From Planctomycetota bacterium (lineage in GTDB: Bacteria > Planctomycetota > UBA1135 > GCA-002748355), in contig JAJRTL010000144.1 of assembly GCA_024278315.1 (NCBI GenBank), positions 1 through 40,935 on the forward strand: a DNA stretch of 40,935 nt, written 5' to 3'. This document shows positions 25,242-34,559 of this stretch, piece after piece. Below the pieces are notes generated by a model. It saw only the letters and a program-made list of their open reading frames with translations. It did no database searches and was not told the origin of the DNA. The translations under genes were made by a program, and so were the position numbers. Within the stretch, counting starts at the first letter, position 1; each line of letters begins with the position of its first letter.

Positions 25242-28200
25242 TTGATAGAAGCCAAACTCGAGGATCTACGCCGGGAGCTGCTGGATCTGACCCGGCGCAA
25301 CCGCCTGCTCAACCAAAGGCTACAGGGCCCCCGTGTACTGGACCTCATGGACGTGAATCCGGACGCGGTTCGCGCCCTGCTTGTGGACAAGAGACGCAAG
25401 ATGACCTTTCTGGCCCGCGAGGAGGCCCCACTGGGTAAGGAGCCGGACGAGGAGGGAGAGGTCCAAGAAGGCGAAGTCGAGGAGGAGTTTCCGGAGGAGG
25501 GCGACGCCGGGAGACTCGCCCCCATGGACGGACAGGGGCCCCACGAGAAGCCCACAGGCCTCCAGACCAGGCTTGAGGGTAGCAAACTCCAGGCACGTCT
25601 CCTACGGATGGAGAGAGAGGCCAGACATGCCTTCGAGGATCATGGAACGAACCTCCTGCACCTGAGCTTCGGCACCGTTCTCTGGAAGGAAACAGGAAGC
25701 AAGGAAGTCCTCTCCCGTGCGCCCCTCCTCTTCCTCCCGGTAGAACTCACCCGAGCGAACGTCAAGAGTCGTCACCGTATCCACATCTTCGATGAGGATC
25801 TCGACACCAATCCCAACCTCCGTGAGCTCTGCCTCCGACAGTTTGGATTCGAGCTGCCGGAGTACGATCCTGAACAGCAGGCGAGCATCGCCGATTACTT
25901 CGAGGAGGTGCGTGAGGCCATCCGTGGAATCGAGGGATGGGAGTTGCGCAATGAAACCCACCTGGGCCTCTACAGCTTCGCCAAGCTCCTCATGTATCGA
26001 GACCTGGATCCTGAGCTCCAGGGCTCGAGACTCTTCGAGCATCCCCTGATTCGTCTCCTGAGTGGCTGCGAAGTCGAGGAAGGCATCCTTCCCGAATCAG
26101 AGATTCCGGACCCCAGCGCCCTCGACCGATTGGATCCACGGGACGTCTGGCAGGTCATGGACGCGGACTCCAGCCAGCAGGCGGCCATCCTCGCGGCCAA
26201 ACAGGGACTCTCCTTCGTTCTCGAGGGTCAGCCTGGGACAGGCAAGTCCCAGACGATCACCAACATCATCGCCGAGTGCCTGGCCGAGGGCAAAAGCGTG
26301 CTCTTCATCTCGGAGAAGGCAGCCGCACTCGAAGTCGTGGGGCGCAGGCTCGAGAGCGTCGGCCTGGGTTGCTTCGCTCTCCAACTCCATAGCCGCAAGG
26401 CAAGCAAGCGCGCCGTCCTCGGAAGCATCCAGCAAGCTCTGCAGATGCGCGACAACATCGCCACCGATCCCAAGCTGGAGCCCGAGTCCCTCGCGGACAT
26501 GCGTGACCGACTCAATGCCTATACGCGTGAACTACAGACTCCGATGGGCGTCCTGGGATGGAGTCCCTACCGTGCCATGTCACAGGCGATTCGACTGGCT
26601 CATGCACCTGAAGCGCCCTGCAAGATTCCGGGTCTATTGCAGATCGACCGGAATCAACTGGTAGCGATCCAGGCGCAGATCCGTCGCCTCGACCACCGGA
26701 TCCGCAGGATCGGCAGCCCCGCAAGACATGCCTGGCGAGGCAGCAGGCTCTGCGAAGCACGATTGGATCTCAGGCAGGCGCTGCGCCTCGAGCTCCCGGC
26801 CCTGGATGGAGATCTCGCCCGGGCCCATGCCCACTGCGTCGACCTCGCAAACCTCCTCGGAAGCATCTGCCCCGACGACGATGGAGCGGGAACCTTCGAT
26901 GCGATGGACGCACAGCTCGATCTTGCAGCGTTCCTCTGCGAGGTGCCGGTCATCGAGGCCGTGTGGTTGGAATCCGAGGACTGGGATCGCTCCTGGCCGG
27001 AGTTCCTTGCCTGGATCCAGGACGGTCGCGACCGACAGGCCCTGATCGAGAAATGGGGCCAGATCCTTCGACCGTCGGCGGAACAAGTGGATTGGACGGC
27101 CCCGCACGACCGTTGGCGCGCCCACAAGGACAGCCCACTGCGGTTCTTTCGCCCTTCCTGGTACAGGGACAAACGCCTCCTGCGTGAACATGCCATCGGC
27201 CCTCTCGAAGAAGCCAGCGTCTCCTTGCCTCTCGTCATCCGCAGTCGCGAACTGCGGGAGCGGATCGAGGAGAAGCAGCAGGACTTCGGCGCTCGGCTGG
27301 GGTCCTACTGGAGCGGACTCGAAGCAGACTTCAGCCAGCTGGAGGAACTCATCCTCTCGATCCACCGGATCCGCGAGAAGATCCGGACTGGACAGCTAGG
27401 CCTGGAAGAGGTTCGCTCCATCCTCACCCAGGAGGATCGGAGTCAGCTCGTGGCCGTCCGAAAACTGACTTCCACAAGCCTGATCGCCTTGCGGGAATCC
27501 TGGCAAGCTCTCGCCGCCAGGCTCGAGACCAACACCAAGGACTGGTTTGGCAAGCCCTGGTCCAAGCTCTCCTTCTCCAGCGTCGCAGCACGGATGGATG
27601 GCCTGGCCGAGAACATGGAAGGACTCCAGGACTGGGCCAACTTCCAGGCGTCTCTTTCGGAATGCCGCGGCGAAGTCACCGAGAGCTTCCTCGATTGGGC
27701 CCTGTCCAAGTCCGGAATCGTAGGGAGAGGACAGTTGGAGTCCTGCTTCCTCAGGCAGTTCCATCGTCTCTTCGTCGACCAGGCATTGGACACATTGGAG
27801 ACCCTCAGGGACTTCCGCGGTCTGGAGCAGGAAGAGCGGATCGAACGGTTCTGCGAACTGGATCATCTCTGGATCCAACACAATCGTGGTCGCCTCTGCC
27901 GCCGGATCCAGGACAGCTGGCCTCACATGGGGCACAACGCACACCGCAATTCCAAACTAGGAATCCTGCAGGGTGAGCTGGGCAAGAAGCGGGGACACAT
28001 GTCCCTGCGTCGACTCTTCGGACAACTGGGTGATCTCATCCAACGGATCCAGCCTTGCTTCATGATGAGCCCCATCTCCGTGGCGCAGTTCCTCGAGCCC
28101 GGCAAGGTCCGATTCGACCTCGTGATCTTCGACGAAGCCAGTCAGGTCGAACCCGCGGACGCCTACGGAGCCATCTCGAGAGGGGACCAGCTGATCCTGG

Positions 28201-29978
28201 TCGGTGACGAGAAGCAGCTCCCCCCTACCACATTCTTTGCACGTGGCGAACGTGAGGACGCTCCAGACACCGATGATGGATTCCGTGAAGCGGATCTCGA
28301 GTCCGTCCTCTTCCTGGGGAAGGCAAGACTCCCCCATCGATCCAGACTTCGATGGCACTATCGAAGTCGACACGAGAGCCTGATCGACTTCAGCAACTCG
28401 CGATTCTATGACCATGATCTGCGTGTCTTCCCAAGTCCCGAACGCTCCCGTGAACGACTCGGACTCGAGTTCTGTTACACGAGAGACGCCGTCTATCTGC
28501 GTGGGAAAGGGCAGTACAATCCCATGGAGGCACGCGAGATCGCTGGTCGGGTCATCGAACATGCCGTTGCCGATCCACACCTGAGCCTGGGAGTGGGGGC
28601 ATTCTCCTCACCTCAACAGCGAGCCATCGAAGACGAGATCGAACGATTCCGACGCGAGTCCGACGACCCCAGGGTTGAGGACTTCTTTCTCGCACATGAG
28701 CACGAGCCTTTCTTCGTCAAGAATCTAGAGACGATCCAGGGAGACGAGCGGGATGTCATCCTGCTCTCAGTCGGCTATGGACGAGACGATTTCGGCAAGC
28801 TCTCCATGAACTTCGGTCCTCTCAATCGTGACGGGGGCTGGCGACGCCTCAATGTCCTGATCACGCGGGCCCGTCGCAAGTGCGAGATCTTCTCGTCGAT
28901 CCGCGCGGAGGATATCGACCTCAGCAAGACCGATTCCATCGGTGTTCGAGCTCTCAGGGACTATCTCTACTACGCCGAGAATGGAGTCCTCCAGGGCATC
29001 GAGGCTCCCAGAAACGATCACGATTCGCCCTTCGAAGCCGAAGTGTGCAAGGTGCTGCGCGAACATGGATTCCAGGTCGATGCGCAGGTGGGGTCGGCAG
29101 GATTCTCCATCGATCTCGCCATCCGCAACCCGGGTGCCCAGGGGAGCTACCTCTGCGGCATCGAATGCGACGGAGCCACCTATCATTCCTCACCCACGGC
29201 GAGAGACAGAGATCGTCTTCGCCAGGAAGTCCTCGAGGGACTGGGTTGGCGCATTCTGAGGGTCTGGTCCACGGATTGGTTCCATCGCCCCGAAAGCACT
29301 CGCCAACGTCTCTTCTCGGAAATTGAGAATCTGTTGCGCGACGCAGAACCGATCGAAGCCGAACCAGCCGAGCCTCCTCAGCCGCAGTCGGCAGAACCAG
29401 AGCTGGAGAGTGATCCAGAACTGATCCTTCCGGACAACGCGACTCCGCTGCCCTACGAGTGCACCGATCTGGGCAACCTCGGCTCCTTCGAGGACATGGC
29501 AGCCGCCACGCCCAAGGACCTCGCGAAGCTGATCATCCGGATCGTGGAGACCGAAGGCCCCGTACATGTGGACCGCGCCCTCCGCACCTTGGCCGGAAGT
29601 TTCGATGCCAAGGCAACCAAACGTCCGCGGGAGATTTTCCAACGAGGCATGCTCCATGCGCAGAGCGAGGGACAACTCGTGGCCAGAGGTGAGTTTCTCT
29701 GGCCGCGCGGCATGTCACGGGCGCGCGTTCGCTATCGCGGAGGAAGCTGTCCGGCTATCGAGACCGAGCACATCGCAGGCGAGGAACTACAGGAGGCCGT
29801 GCTTCAGGTCCTCAGGCTCGAGGTGGGACTACCTGCCGACGATGTCGTCGAGAGCACACGTCGATGGCTGGGGTTCAAGCGCTCGGGAAAGAGACTCACC
29901 GAGGCCCTCGAAAGTGCTCGGGATCAGCTGATCGCATCAGGAGTGATCACCGTGGACAAGGACGGCTACCTCGCTTGA
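25242..29978 (+). CDS. DUF4011 / superfamily 1 helicase / Vsr-like endonuclease / DUF3320 protein
   Basis: This 1578-residue multidomain protein starts at TTG 25242; no ATG or GTG lies between the upstream stop and the conserved DUF4011 opening (LRRELLDLTRRNRLLNQRL). The DUF4011 region covers about 1-300. A superfamily 1 helicase follows: Walker A GQPGTGKSQT near 329, Walker B LVIFDEASQ near 960, GDEKQLPPT near 988, HYRSRHESL near 1040, QGDERDVILLS near 1167 and ITRARRKC near 1207. A PD-(D/E)XK or Vsr-like nuclease comes next (FEAEVCKVLREHGF, SIDLAI, GIECDGATYH, RLRQEVLEGLGWRILRVWS, about 1263-1345). The end is a DUF3320-like winged-helix region. Related DUF4011-helicase-Vsr proteins are predicted single-gene phage-defence systems. 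No other defence gene is adjacent. A role in defence or repair is likely but unproven. Confidence 0.88.
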   Translation: MIEAKLEDLRRELLDLTRRNRLLNQRLQGPRVLDLMDVNPDAVRALLVDKRRKMTFLAREEAPLGKEPDEEGEVQEGEVEEEFPEEGDAGRLAPMDGQGPHEKPTGLQTRLEGSKLQARLLRMEREARHAFEDHGTNLLHLSFGTVLWKETGSKEVLSRAPLLFLPVELTRANVKSRHRIHIFDEDLDTNPNLRELCLRQFGFELPEYDPEQQASIADYFEEVREAIRGIEGWELRNETHLGLYSFAKLLMYRDLDPELQGSRLFEHPLIRLLSGCEVEEGILPESEIPDPSALDRLDPRDVWQVMDADSSQQAAILAAKQGLSFVLEGQPGTGKSQTITNIIAECLAEGKSVLFISEKAAALEVVGRRLESVGLGCFALQLHSRKASKRAVLGSIQQALQMRDNIATDPKLEPESLADMRDRLNAYTRELQTPMGVLGWSPYRAMSQAIRLAHAPEAPCKIPGLLQIDRNQLVAIQAQIRRLDHRIRRIGSPARHAWRGSRLCEARLDLRQALRLELPALDGDLARAHAHCVDLANLLGSICPDDDGAGTFDAMDAQLDLAAFLCEVPVIEAVWLESEDWDRSWPEFLAWIQDGRDRQALIEKWGQILRPSAEQVDWTAPHDRWRAHKDSPLRFFRPSWYRDKRLLREHAIGPLEEASVSLPLVIRSRELRERIEEKQQDFGARLGSYWSGLEADFSQLEELILSIHRIREKIRTGQLGLEEVRSILTQEDRSQLVAVRKLTSTSLIALRESWQALAARLETNTKDWFGKPWSKLSFSSVAARMDGLAENMEGLQDWANFQASLSECRGEVTESFLDWALSKSGIVGRGQLESCFLRQFHRLFVDQALDTLETLRDFRGLEQEERIERFCELDHLWIQHNRGRLCRRIQDSWPHMGHNAHRNSKLGILQGELGKKRGHMSLRRLFGQLGDLIQRIQPCFMMSPISVAQFLEPGKVRFDLVIFDEASQVEPADAYGAISRGDQLILVGDEKQLPPTTFFARGEREDAPDTDDGFREADLESVLFLGKARLPHRSRLRWHYRSRHESLIDFSNSRFYDHDLRVFPSPERSRERLGLEFCYTRDAVYLRGKGQYNPMEAREIAGRVIEHAVADPHLSLGVGAFSSPQQRAIEDEIERFRRESDDPRVEDFFLAHEHEPFFVKNLETIQGDERDVILLSVGYGRDDFGKLSMNFGPLNRDGGWRRLNVLITRARRKCEIFSSIRAEDIDLSKTDSIGVRALRDYLYYAENGVLQGIEAPRNDHDSPFEAEVCKVLREHGFQVDAQVGSAGFSIDLAIRNPGAQGSYLCGIECDGATYHSSPTARDRDRLRQEVLEGLGWRILRVWSTDWFHRPESTRQRLFSEIENLLRDAEPIEAEPAEPPQPQSAEPELESDPELILPDNATPLPYECTDLGNLGSFEDMAAATPKDLAKLIIRIVETEGPVHVDRALRTLAGSFDAKATKRPREIFQRGMLHAQSEGQLVARGEFLWPRGMSRARVRYRGGSCPAIETEHIAGEELQEAVLQVLRLEVGLPADDVVESTRRWLGFKRSGKRLTEALESARDQLIASGVITVDKDGYLA

Positions 29979-30006
29979 CGGGCCCGCGAGTGTGGCCCAG
30001 GCGGAA

Positions 30007-31263
30007 TCAGCGGTTCTTCGGCGGGCTCGCTCCGAAACGGCCACTTCGTTTGAGCCTGACGTTGCGCTGCTGCTGTTCCGCAAGAGCCCTGTCCTTCTCC
30101 TCCTTGATGAGCTCCAATCTCTGCCGGTGGGACATCGGATGCTTCCGGCCTGCCAGAAAAGAGCTCTCCAGACTCATCGCCCGCCAACGGATCTCCTGCT
30201 TCTTGTAGGTTTGTTGCAAGCGAGCCAGATCGTCTTCGAGTTGCCGGATGTGTCCACCCTTTCCACGCCTGCAATCCGGACAAGCGGGATCGAAGTACCT
30301 GAGCTTCACATTGGGGATCTCCGCAGCCCACTTGCAAGGGCGCAGTCGTTTGAGCCGCATCTGGATCAAGTCCAAGGCACGCAGATATCGTAGGCCCTGC
30401 AGGAAGATCTGATCGAGACTGGCATCCGTCAAGGCCTTCTCGACCACTGTGTGCATGCGCGTACCCCGGAGATCGGTTTCGAGCTTGCGCAATCGCTTCA
30501 TTCCCCTGTCGGGTTCTGCTGCGCGCAGATCCCAGGCCACCAGGATCTGGGTGTCCACATGGCGACGAACGGATTTCAGGATGCGTTTGAGTTCGCCGTA
30601 GAGGAGGCTCCTCCCTCCGGTCTTCAGGGATTCCAGACGAATCTGCTTCTCGAGCTCCCGGAGGTTCTCTCCCAGGTCCTTCCCTTCACTGATGCTCTTG
30701 GCCAATTCCTTCGCCTCGACGAAGGGAGTCGCGCCCAGGTAGATCGGGGGAATCCGATCGACGTTGCTGAGAATGGCCCGGTTGATCTTGCGCAACTCGG
30801 CCGTGACGGACGTGCCACCCGAATAGACTTCGATGAGTCTCCCTTCGTGATCAAAGAGCGCGAAGAAGGGCAGGGATCCCGAGACGTTCTTGCCAGCAAT
30901 CCGCCCTCGACTGGTCACGGTGACACGTCGCTTGATCCATGCCGCCTTGGTCAACCCCATTTTCTGGAGGAGCGCGTTGTCAGGCTTCGGGTGGTCCAGA
31001 CTGAGGATCATCTGAAATCCATCCGGCCCGAACTCCCTGGCCAGCTGGAGAAGCGGCAGACTCAAATCCTGGAAGGTCCCGGTCACACCCCATTGCACGA
31101 ACAGGACGACTCGCCCCTCCAGACTTCCCTTCTGCAGTCTCGGACCCTGGACGTGCCTGCCTGCACGAATCTGATCGATGTCGTGCGTCCCCTTCAAGAC
31201 GGGATCTGCGCCAGTCATATGGGCGACGAGGAGCAGGGAAGTAGCGAGAACCAATGGAATCAT
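30007..31263 (-). CDS. Exported thioredoxin-fold protein without active-site cysteines
   Basis: This 418-residue protein has a signal peptide (MIPLVLATSLLLVAHMTGA). Residues 45-165 resemble the thioredoxin/TlpA fold: a strand VVLFVQWG, a helix LSLPLLQLAREFGPDGFQMI, and a cis-Pro-like SLPFFALFDHEGRLIEVYSG. Where a CxxC would be expected the sequence is WGVTGTFQDL, so it cannot do disulfide chemistry there. A helical, arginine-rich C-terminal half follows, with a CPDC pair near residue 328 that may bind metal, and a basic tail. The gene converges with the helicase gene and is divergent from the MBL gene. I do not recognise the exact family; a structural or sensing role is possible. Confidence 0.65.
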   Translation of the reverse strand: MIPLVLATSLLLVAHMTGADPVLKGTHDIDQIRAGRHVQGPRLQKGSLEGRVVLFVQWGVTGTFQDLSLPLLQLAREFGPDGFQMILSLDHPKPDNALLQKMGLTKAAWIKRRVTVTSRGRIAGKNVSGSLPFFALFDHEGRLIEVYSGGTSVTAELRKINRAILSNVDRIPPIYLGATPFVEAKELAKSISEGKDLGENLRELEKQIRLESLKTGGRSLLYGELKRILKSVRRHVDTQILVAWDLRAAEPDRGMKRLRKLETDLRGTRMHTVVEKALTDASLDQIFLQGLRYLRALDLIQMRLKRLRPCKWAAEIPNVKLRYFDPACPDCRRGKGGHIRQLEDDLARLQQTYKKQEIRWRAMSLESSFLAGRKHPMSHRQRLELIKEEKDRALAEQQQRNVRLKRSGRFGASPPKNR

Positions 31264-31340
31264 CTGGGCGTAGAATCTTCGGGGCTGACAGAAACGGGTA
31301 GACTGATCAGTTCCTTATCGGCACGATTTCGAGGAACTGG

Positions 31341-32084
31341 ATGATCATCGAGAAGAGCATGCATGCCACCTGGCTGTCCAACACGTGGCTCGTCGCAGAC
31401 AAGCCCGGTGGCAAGGCGATCTTGATCGATACAGGTGGACCGATGGAACCTATCCTGAAAAAGATCGAGGAGCTCAAGCTCGACCTCGATCAGGTCTTGT
31501 GCACGCACCACCACTACGACCATGTCGAAAACAACCAGGCCTATGCCGAGCGGTTCGGTTGTCCGATCTGCGGGCACTCTCTGGAGGAGGAGCTCTTTGG
31601 CAGCCTGGACAGGACCCTCGTTGACGGAGAGGAGATACGCGTCGGCGACCTCTTCATCCGAGCCCTCCACATCCCCGGACACACCCTGGGCCAGCTGGCC
31701 TTCCTGATCGACGACAAGGCGGTATTCACAGGGGACACCCTGTTCCAGGGCTCGATCGGAGGTACACGCGCTCCCGGACACACCAGCTTCGAAGACATCC
31801 GCCATTCCATTCTCGAGGTGCTCATGCGACTCCCGAAGGACACGCAGGTCTTCCCCGGACACATGGAGCCCAGCACCATAGGGCAGGAGTGGGAGAACAA
31901 CCCCTTCGTCCGGCTCTGGAGAGGCAAGGACAAGCCCCTCCAGTCCCGGGTGATGGCCCTTAACCGGCCCGCTTCACTCCATCTGAGGGCCACGGACTAC
32001 GATGGAGGAAGCAAATGCCAGGTCCGCTTCGAGGACGACCAGAGTATGGACATCGTGCCCGGATCACGCGTCCAAGCCTGCTGA
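31341..32084 (+). CDS. Metallo-beta-lactamase fold hydrolase (glyoxalase II-like)
   Basis: This 247-residue protein has the full binuclear metal-site set: HxHxDH at His56, His58, Asp60 and His61 (THHHYDHV), His114 (IPGHTLGQ), Asp132 (TGDTLF) and His174 (FPGHMEPS). The pattern is that of glyoxalase II-like hydrolases, which cleave thioesters such as S-lactoylglutathione; related proteins act on persulfides or other esters. No signal peptide is seen, so it is cytoplasmic. It has its own upstream region of 77 bases shared with the divergent thioredoxin-like gene, and it converges with the aminotransferase gene. The substrate is not predictable here. Confidence 0.87.
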   Translation: MIIEKSMHATWLSNTWLVADKPGGKAILIDTGGPMEPILKKIEELKLDLDQVLCTHHHYDHVENNQAYAERFGCPICGHSLEEELFGSLDRTLVDGEEIRVGDLFIRALHIPGHTLGQLAFLIDDKAVFTGDTLFQGSIGGTRAPGHTSFEDIRHSILEVLMRLPKDTQVFPGHMEPSTIGQEWENNPFVRLWRGKDKPLQSRVMALNRPASLHLRATDYDGGSKCQVRFEDDQSMDIVPGSRVQAC

Positions 32085-32117
32085 ACGATCAGACTCCCGA
32101 TCCCCAGGCTCGGAAGC

Positions 32118-33389
32118 CTATGCTTTCGCAAGCATGGCCTCCAGCCGATCCAGGCCCTGGTTCATGTTGTCCATGTCCGGCCCGAAGGAGAATCGCATCC
32201 ACTGCCTGAGTGGTGAGTCACCCTCTCGGGCCTCACCTGGATTCACATCGAAGAACTCCCCGGGAACCGTCATGACCTTCCTGGCCAAAGCCCGCCTGAA
32301 GAACTCCTGGGCATCGTTGAAGGGAGCCGGCAGTGAGTCCAGGCTGGCCCAGACGTAGAAGGTCGCTTGCGGAGGATGCGGCACACGGATTCCCATGGCC
32401 TCCAATCGTCGGACCATGACCTTGGCCTTCGCTGCAAAGCAGACCCGCAAGGCATCGGTCTCCTGATCAGCCTGAGCCGGCTCCAAGGCGCTCATGGCAG
32501 CCCGTTGTGCGATCCGCGAGGGCCCACCATCGAGGGCGCTGGCCGTCCGCGCGAGTGGCTCCACCATGTGGCTCGGCCCGAGCACCCAGCCGACACGCCA
32601 ACCTGGATAGCGATACCCCTTGGTCAGCCCATCGAAGATCAGCACGGGGTCCTTCTCCACGTCCTCTACTTCGCACGCAGAGCTCACCGGGCCGGAGCCA
32701 GCCTCCATCCCGGGACTGTAGATGAAGTGGCTGTAGAACTCGTCCATGAGAAGGCAGAGATTCGTCTCCCGGGAGAGGGCCACAAGTGCGGCCAGATCCT
32801 CACCAACCAGGGCCTGCCCCGTGGGATTGCATGGATTGGAGACCAGGTAGGCGTCGAGCCTGCCCTCCCGCGCCGCCTCTGCGATCCGCCTGGACGGGAC
32901 AAGAAAACCATCCTCCTCCCGGGTCTCGAACAGCACCGGCTCGATCCTGCCCAGGTGGTAGTTGAAGAGGTCCTCGTAGGCAGTGTAGTCCGGAGTCTGA
33001 TAGCCCATCCGGATCTGTCCGAGAGCGGCGAAGGCCCTCGTGAGGGCGAGGCGCCCCCCTTGAGCGATGGCTACATTCTCGGGCCCGTACTGCGAGGCCT
33101 TGCCTCTGCGGAAGAGTCGATTGTAGTGATCTGCTACGCGGGCCCGGAGTTCCGGCACGCCCTCCAGGGGGCCATAGGCGTGGTCCTCTGGCCGGATCTC
33201 GACAGAGGAGATCCTGGGGGGAGCCCCTTCCATGGGGCCCACTTCGGGTTGTCCCTGCCCCAGATTGCTCCAATCGGGATGGCCATTGTAGAAGCCTAGC
33301 TTGACAGCCTCGGCAACAACGTAGATGACGCCCATATAGGGCACAGCCCGTAGAGCAGACCCACAAGTGCTCTTGTTCGATTCCGACAT
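32118..33389 (-). CDS. PLP-dependent aminotransferase, class I/II
   Basis: This 423-residue fold-type I aminotransferase has an N-terminal LGQGQPEVGP segment, VSNPCNPTGQ near 184, LMDEFYSHFIY near 215 and the PLP-binding Lys257 in FDGLTKGYRYPGWRVGW. The conserved Arg that binds the substrate carboxylate is probably in RFSFGPDMDN near the end. It transfers amino groups between an amino acid and a 2-oxo acid. The substrate is not determined by these motifs; aspartate/aromatic-type or a more specialised enzyme are both possible. It is transcribed divergently from the COG0523 gene, with 99 bases between them. Confidence 0.88.
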   Translation of the reverse strand: MSESNKSTCGSALRAVPYMGVIYVVAEAVKLGFYNGHPDWSNLGQGQPEVGPMEGAPPRISSVEIRPEDHAYGPLEGVPELRARVADHYNRLFRRGKASQYGPENVAIAQGGRLALTRAFAALGQIRMGYQTPDYTAYEDLFNYHLGRIEPVLFETREEDGFLVPSRRIAEAAREGRLDAYLVSNPCNPTGQALVGEDLAALVALSRETNLCLLMDEFYSHFIYSPGMEAGSGPVSSACEVEDVEKDPVLIFDGLTKGYRYPGWRVGWVLGPSHMVEPLARTASALDGGPSRIAQRAAMSALEPAQADQETDALRVCFAAKAKVMVRRLEAMGIRVPHPPQATFYVWASLDSLPAPFNDAQEFFRRALARKVMTVPGEFFDVNPGEAREGDSPLRQWMRFSFGPDMDNMNQGLDRLEAMLAKA

Positions 33390-33488
33390 GTCGACACTCT
33401 ATCCCCCCGACTGCTCGGGATCAGCGTGGAACTTGAATGCCGTTGAGGGCAAAGTGAGGACCTGGGACGCAAGGGAGGATGAGAGTAC

Positions 33489-34559
33489 GTGACTGACACT
33501 GAGAGCATGGGACCGACAGGAGATCGCATCTCCTTCACATTGCTGACGGGATTTCTCGGTAGTGGGAAGACAACTGTCCTTTCAGAACTCTTGAAGCAGC
33601 CGGACATGGAGGGCACGGCCATCGTCATCAACGAGTTCGGCGAAGTCGGGCTGGACCATCTCCTCGTCGAATCCGCCGAGGAGGACATCCTTCTGCTCGA
33701 ATCCGGATGCCTCTGCTGCACCGTCCGCTCGGACCTCATCGAAGCCCTGGACCGCCTCCTTCATCGCATGGAGGAGGGTGAGATCCCACCCATCCGTCGC
33801 GTGGTCATCGAGACGACCGGCCTCGCGGACCCAGCCCCCATCCTTCAGACGCTGATCCGGGATCCGGAGCTGGGGAAGCGCTTCGCCTTGGATGGCGTGA
33901 TCACCACCCTCGATGCCTTCAACGGGATGCAGACCCTGGAGCGCTACGCCGAGTCTCGCAAGCAGATCGCCGTCGCAGATCGGATCCTGCTCACCAAGCT
34001 GGATCTCCTCGAGGCGCTCCCGGATGGAGAAGCCAGACACATCGCCCTCGAGAATGTCCTGGACCAGCTCAACCCTGGGTCGCCACGCATCCCCGTGGCA
34101 CAGGGTCGCATCGACAAGGATCTACTCTTCGACATCTCCTTGTTTCGATCGAACGACGCGCACCCCGACCTTGACGGATGGTTGCGCGACGATGCCTTCG
34201 AGGAAGACAGCGACGAGCCGGTAGAGCACCGACTTCCGGAGAGTGAAGTCATGAGTTTTTGCATCAGCTATGACGCCCCGATCCCTTCGACTGTCTTCGA
34301 AGCATGGCTCTCGACACTCATCCAGCTCAAGGGACCTGACCTCCTGCGTGTCAAAGGCATCCTCAACATTGCTGAAATCGACCGTCCCGTGGTCATCCAC
34401 TCCGTGCAACATGCCGTCCATGACCCGGTGACCCTCGATGCCTGGCCTGGATCGGACCGGCGATCCCGCATCGTCTTCATCACACACGGCATCACCGAGG
34501 CACAGATCGATGCCAGTCTGCAATCGACCATGAAGGCCTTGGCGGAGGAACAGTATTGA
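33489..34559 (+). CDS. COG0523 (CobW/ZNG1-type) metal-chaperone GTPase
   Basis: This 356-residue G3E GTPase has Walker A GFLGSGKTT at residues 21-29, NEFGEVG at 48-54, the metal-binding CxCC motif at Cys74, Cys76 and Cys77 (ESGCLCC), ETTGLADP, the TKLD nucleotide-specificity motif and a C-terminal CobW_C domain. Such proteins deliver zinc, cobalt or nickel to target enzymes; the target cannot be read here. GTG 33489 is chosen because a GGGAGG site lies about 10 bases upstream; ATG 33507 is the alternative. Its stop overlaps the start of the channel gene (TTGA), and a Fur regulator lies nearby, which suggests a metal-related pair. Confidence 0.88.
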   Translation: MTDTESMGPTGDRISFTLLTGFLGSGKTTVLSELLKQPDMEGTAIVINEFGEVGLDHLLVESAEEDILLLESGCLCCTVRSDLIEALDRLLHRMEEGEIPPIRRVVIETTGLADPAPILQTLIRDPELGKRFALDGVITTLDAFNGMQTLERYAESRKQIAVADRILLTKLDLLEALPDGEARHIALENVLDQLNPGSPRIPVAQGRIDKDLLFDISLFRSNDAHPDLDGWLRDDAFEEDSDEPVEHRLPESEVMSFCISYDAPIPSTVFEAWLSTLIQLKGPDLLRVKGILNIAEIDRPVVIHSVQHAVHDPVTLDAWPGSDRRSRIVFITHGITEAQIDASLQSTMKALAEEQY

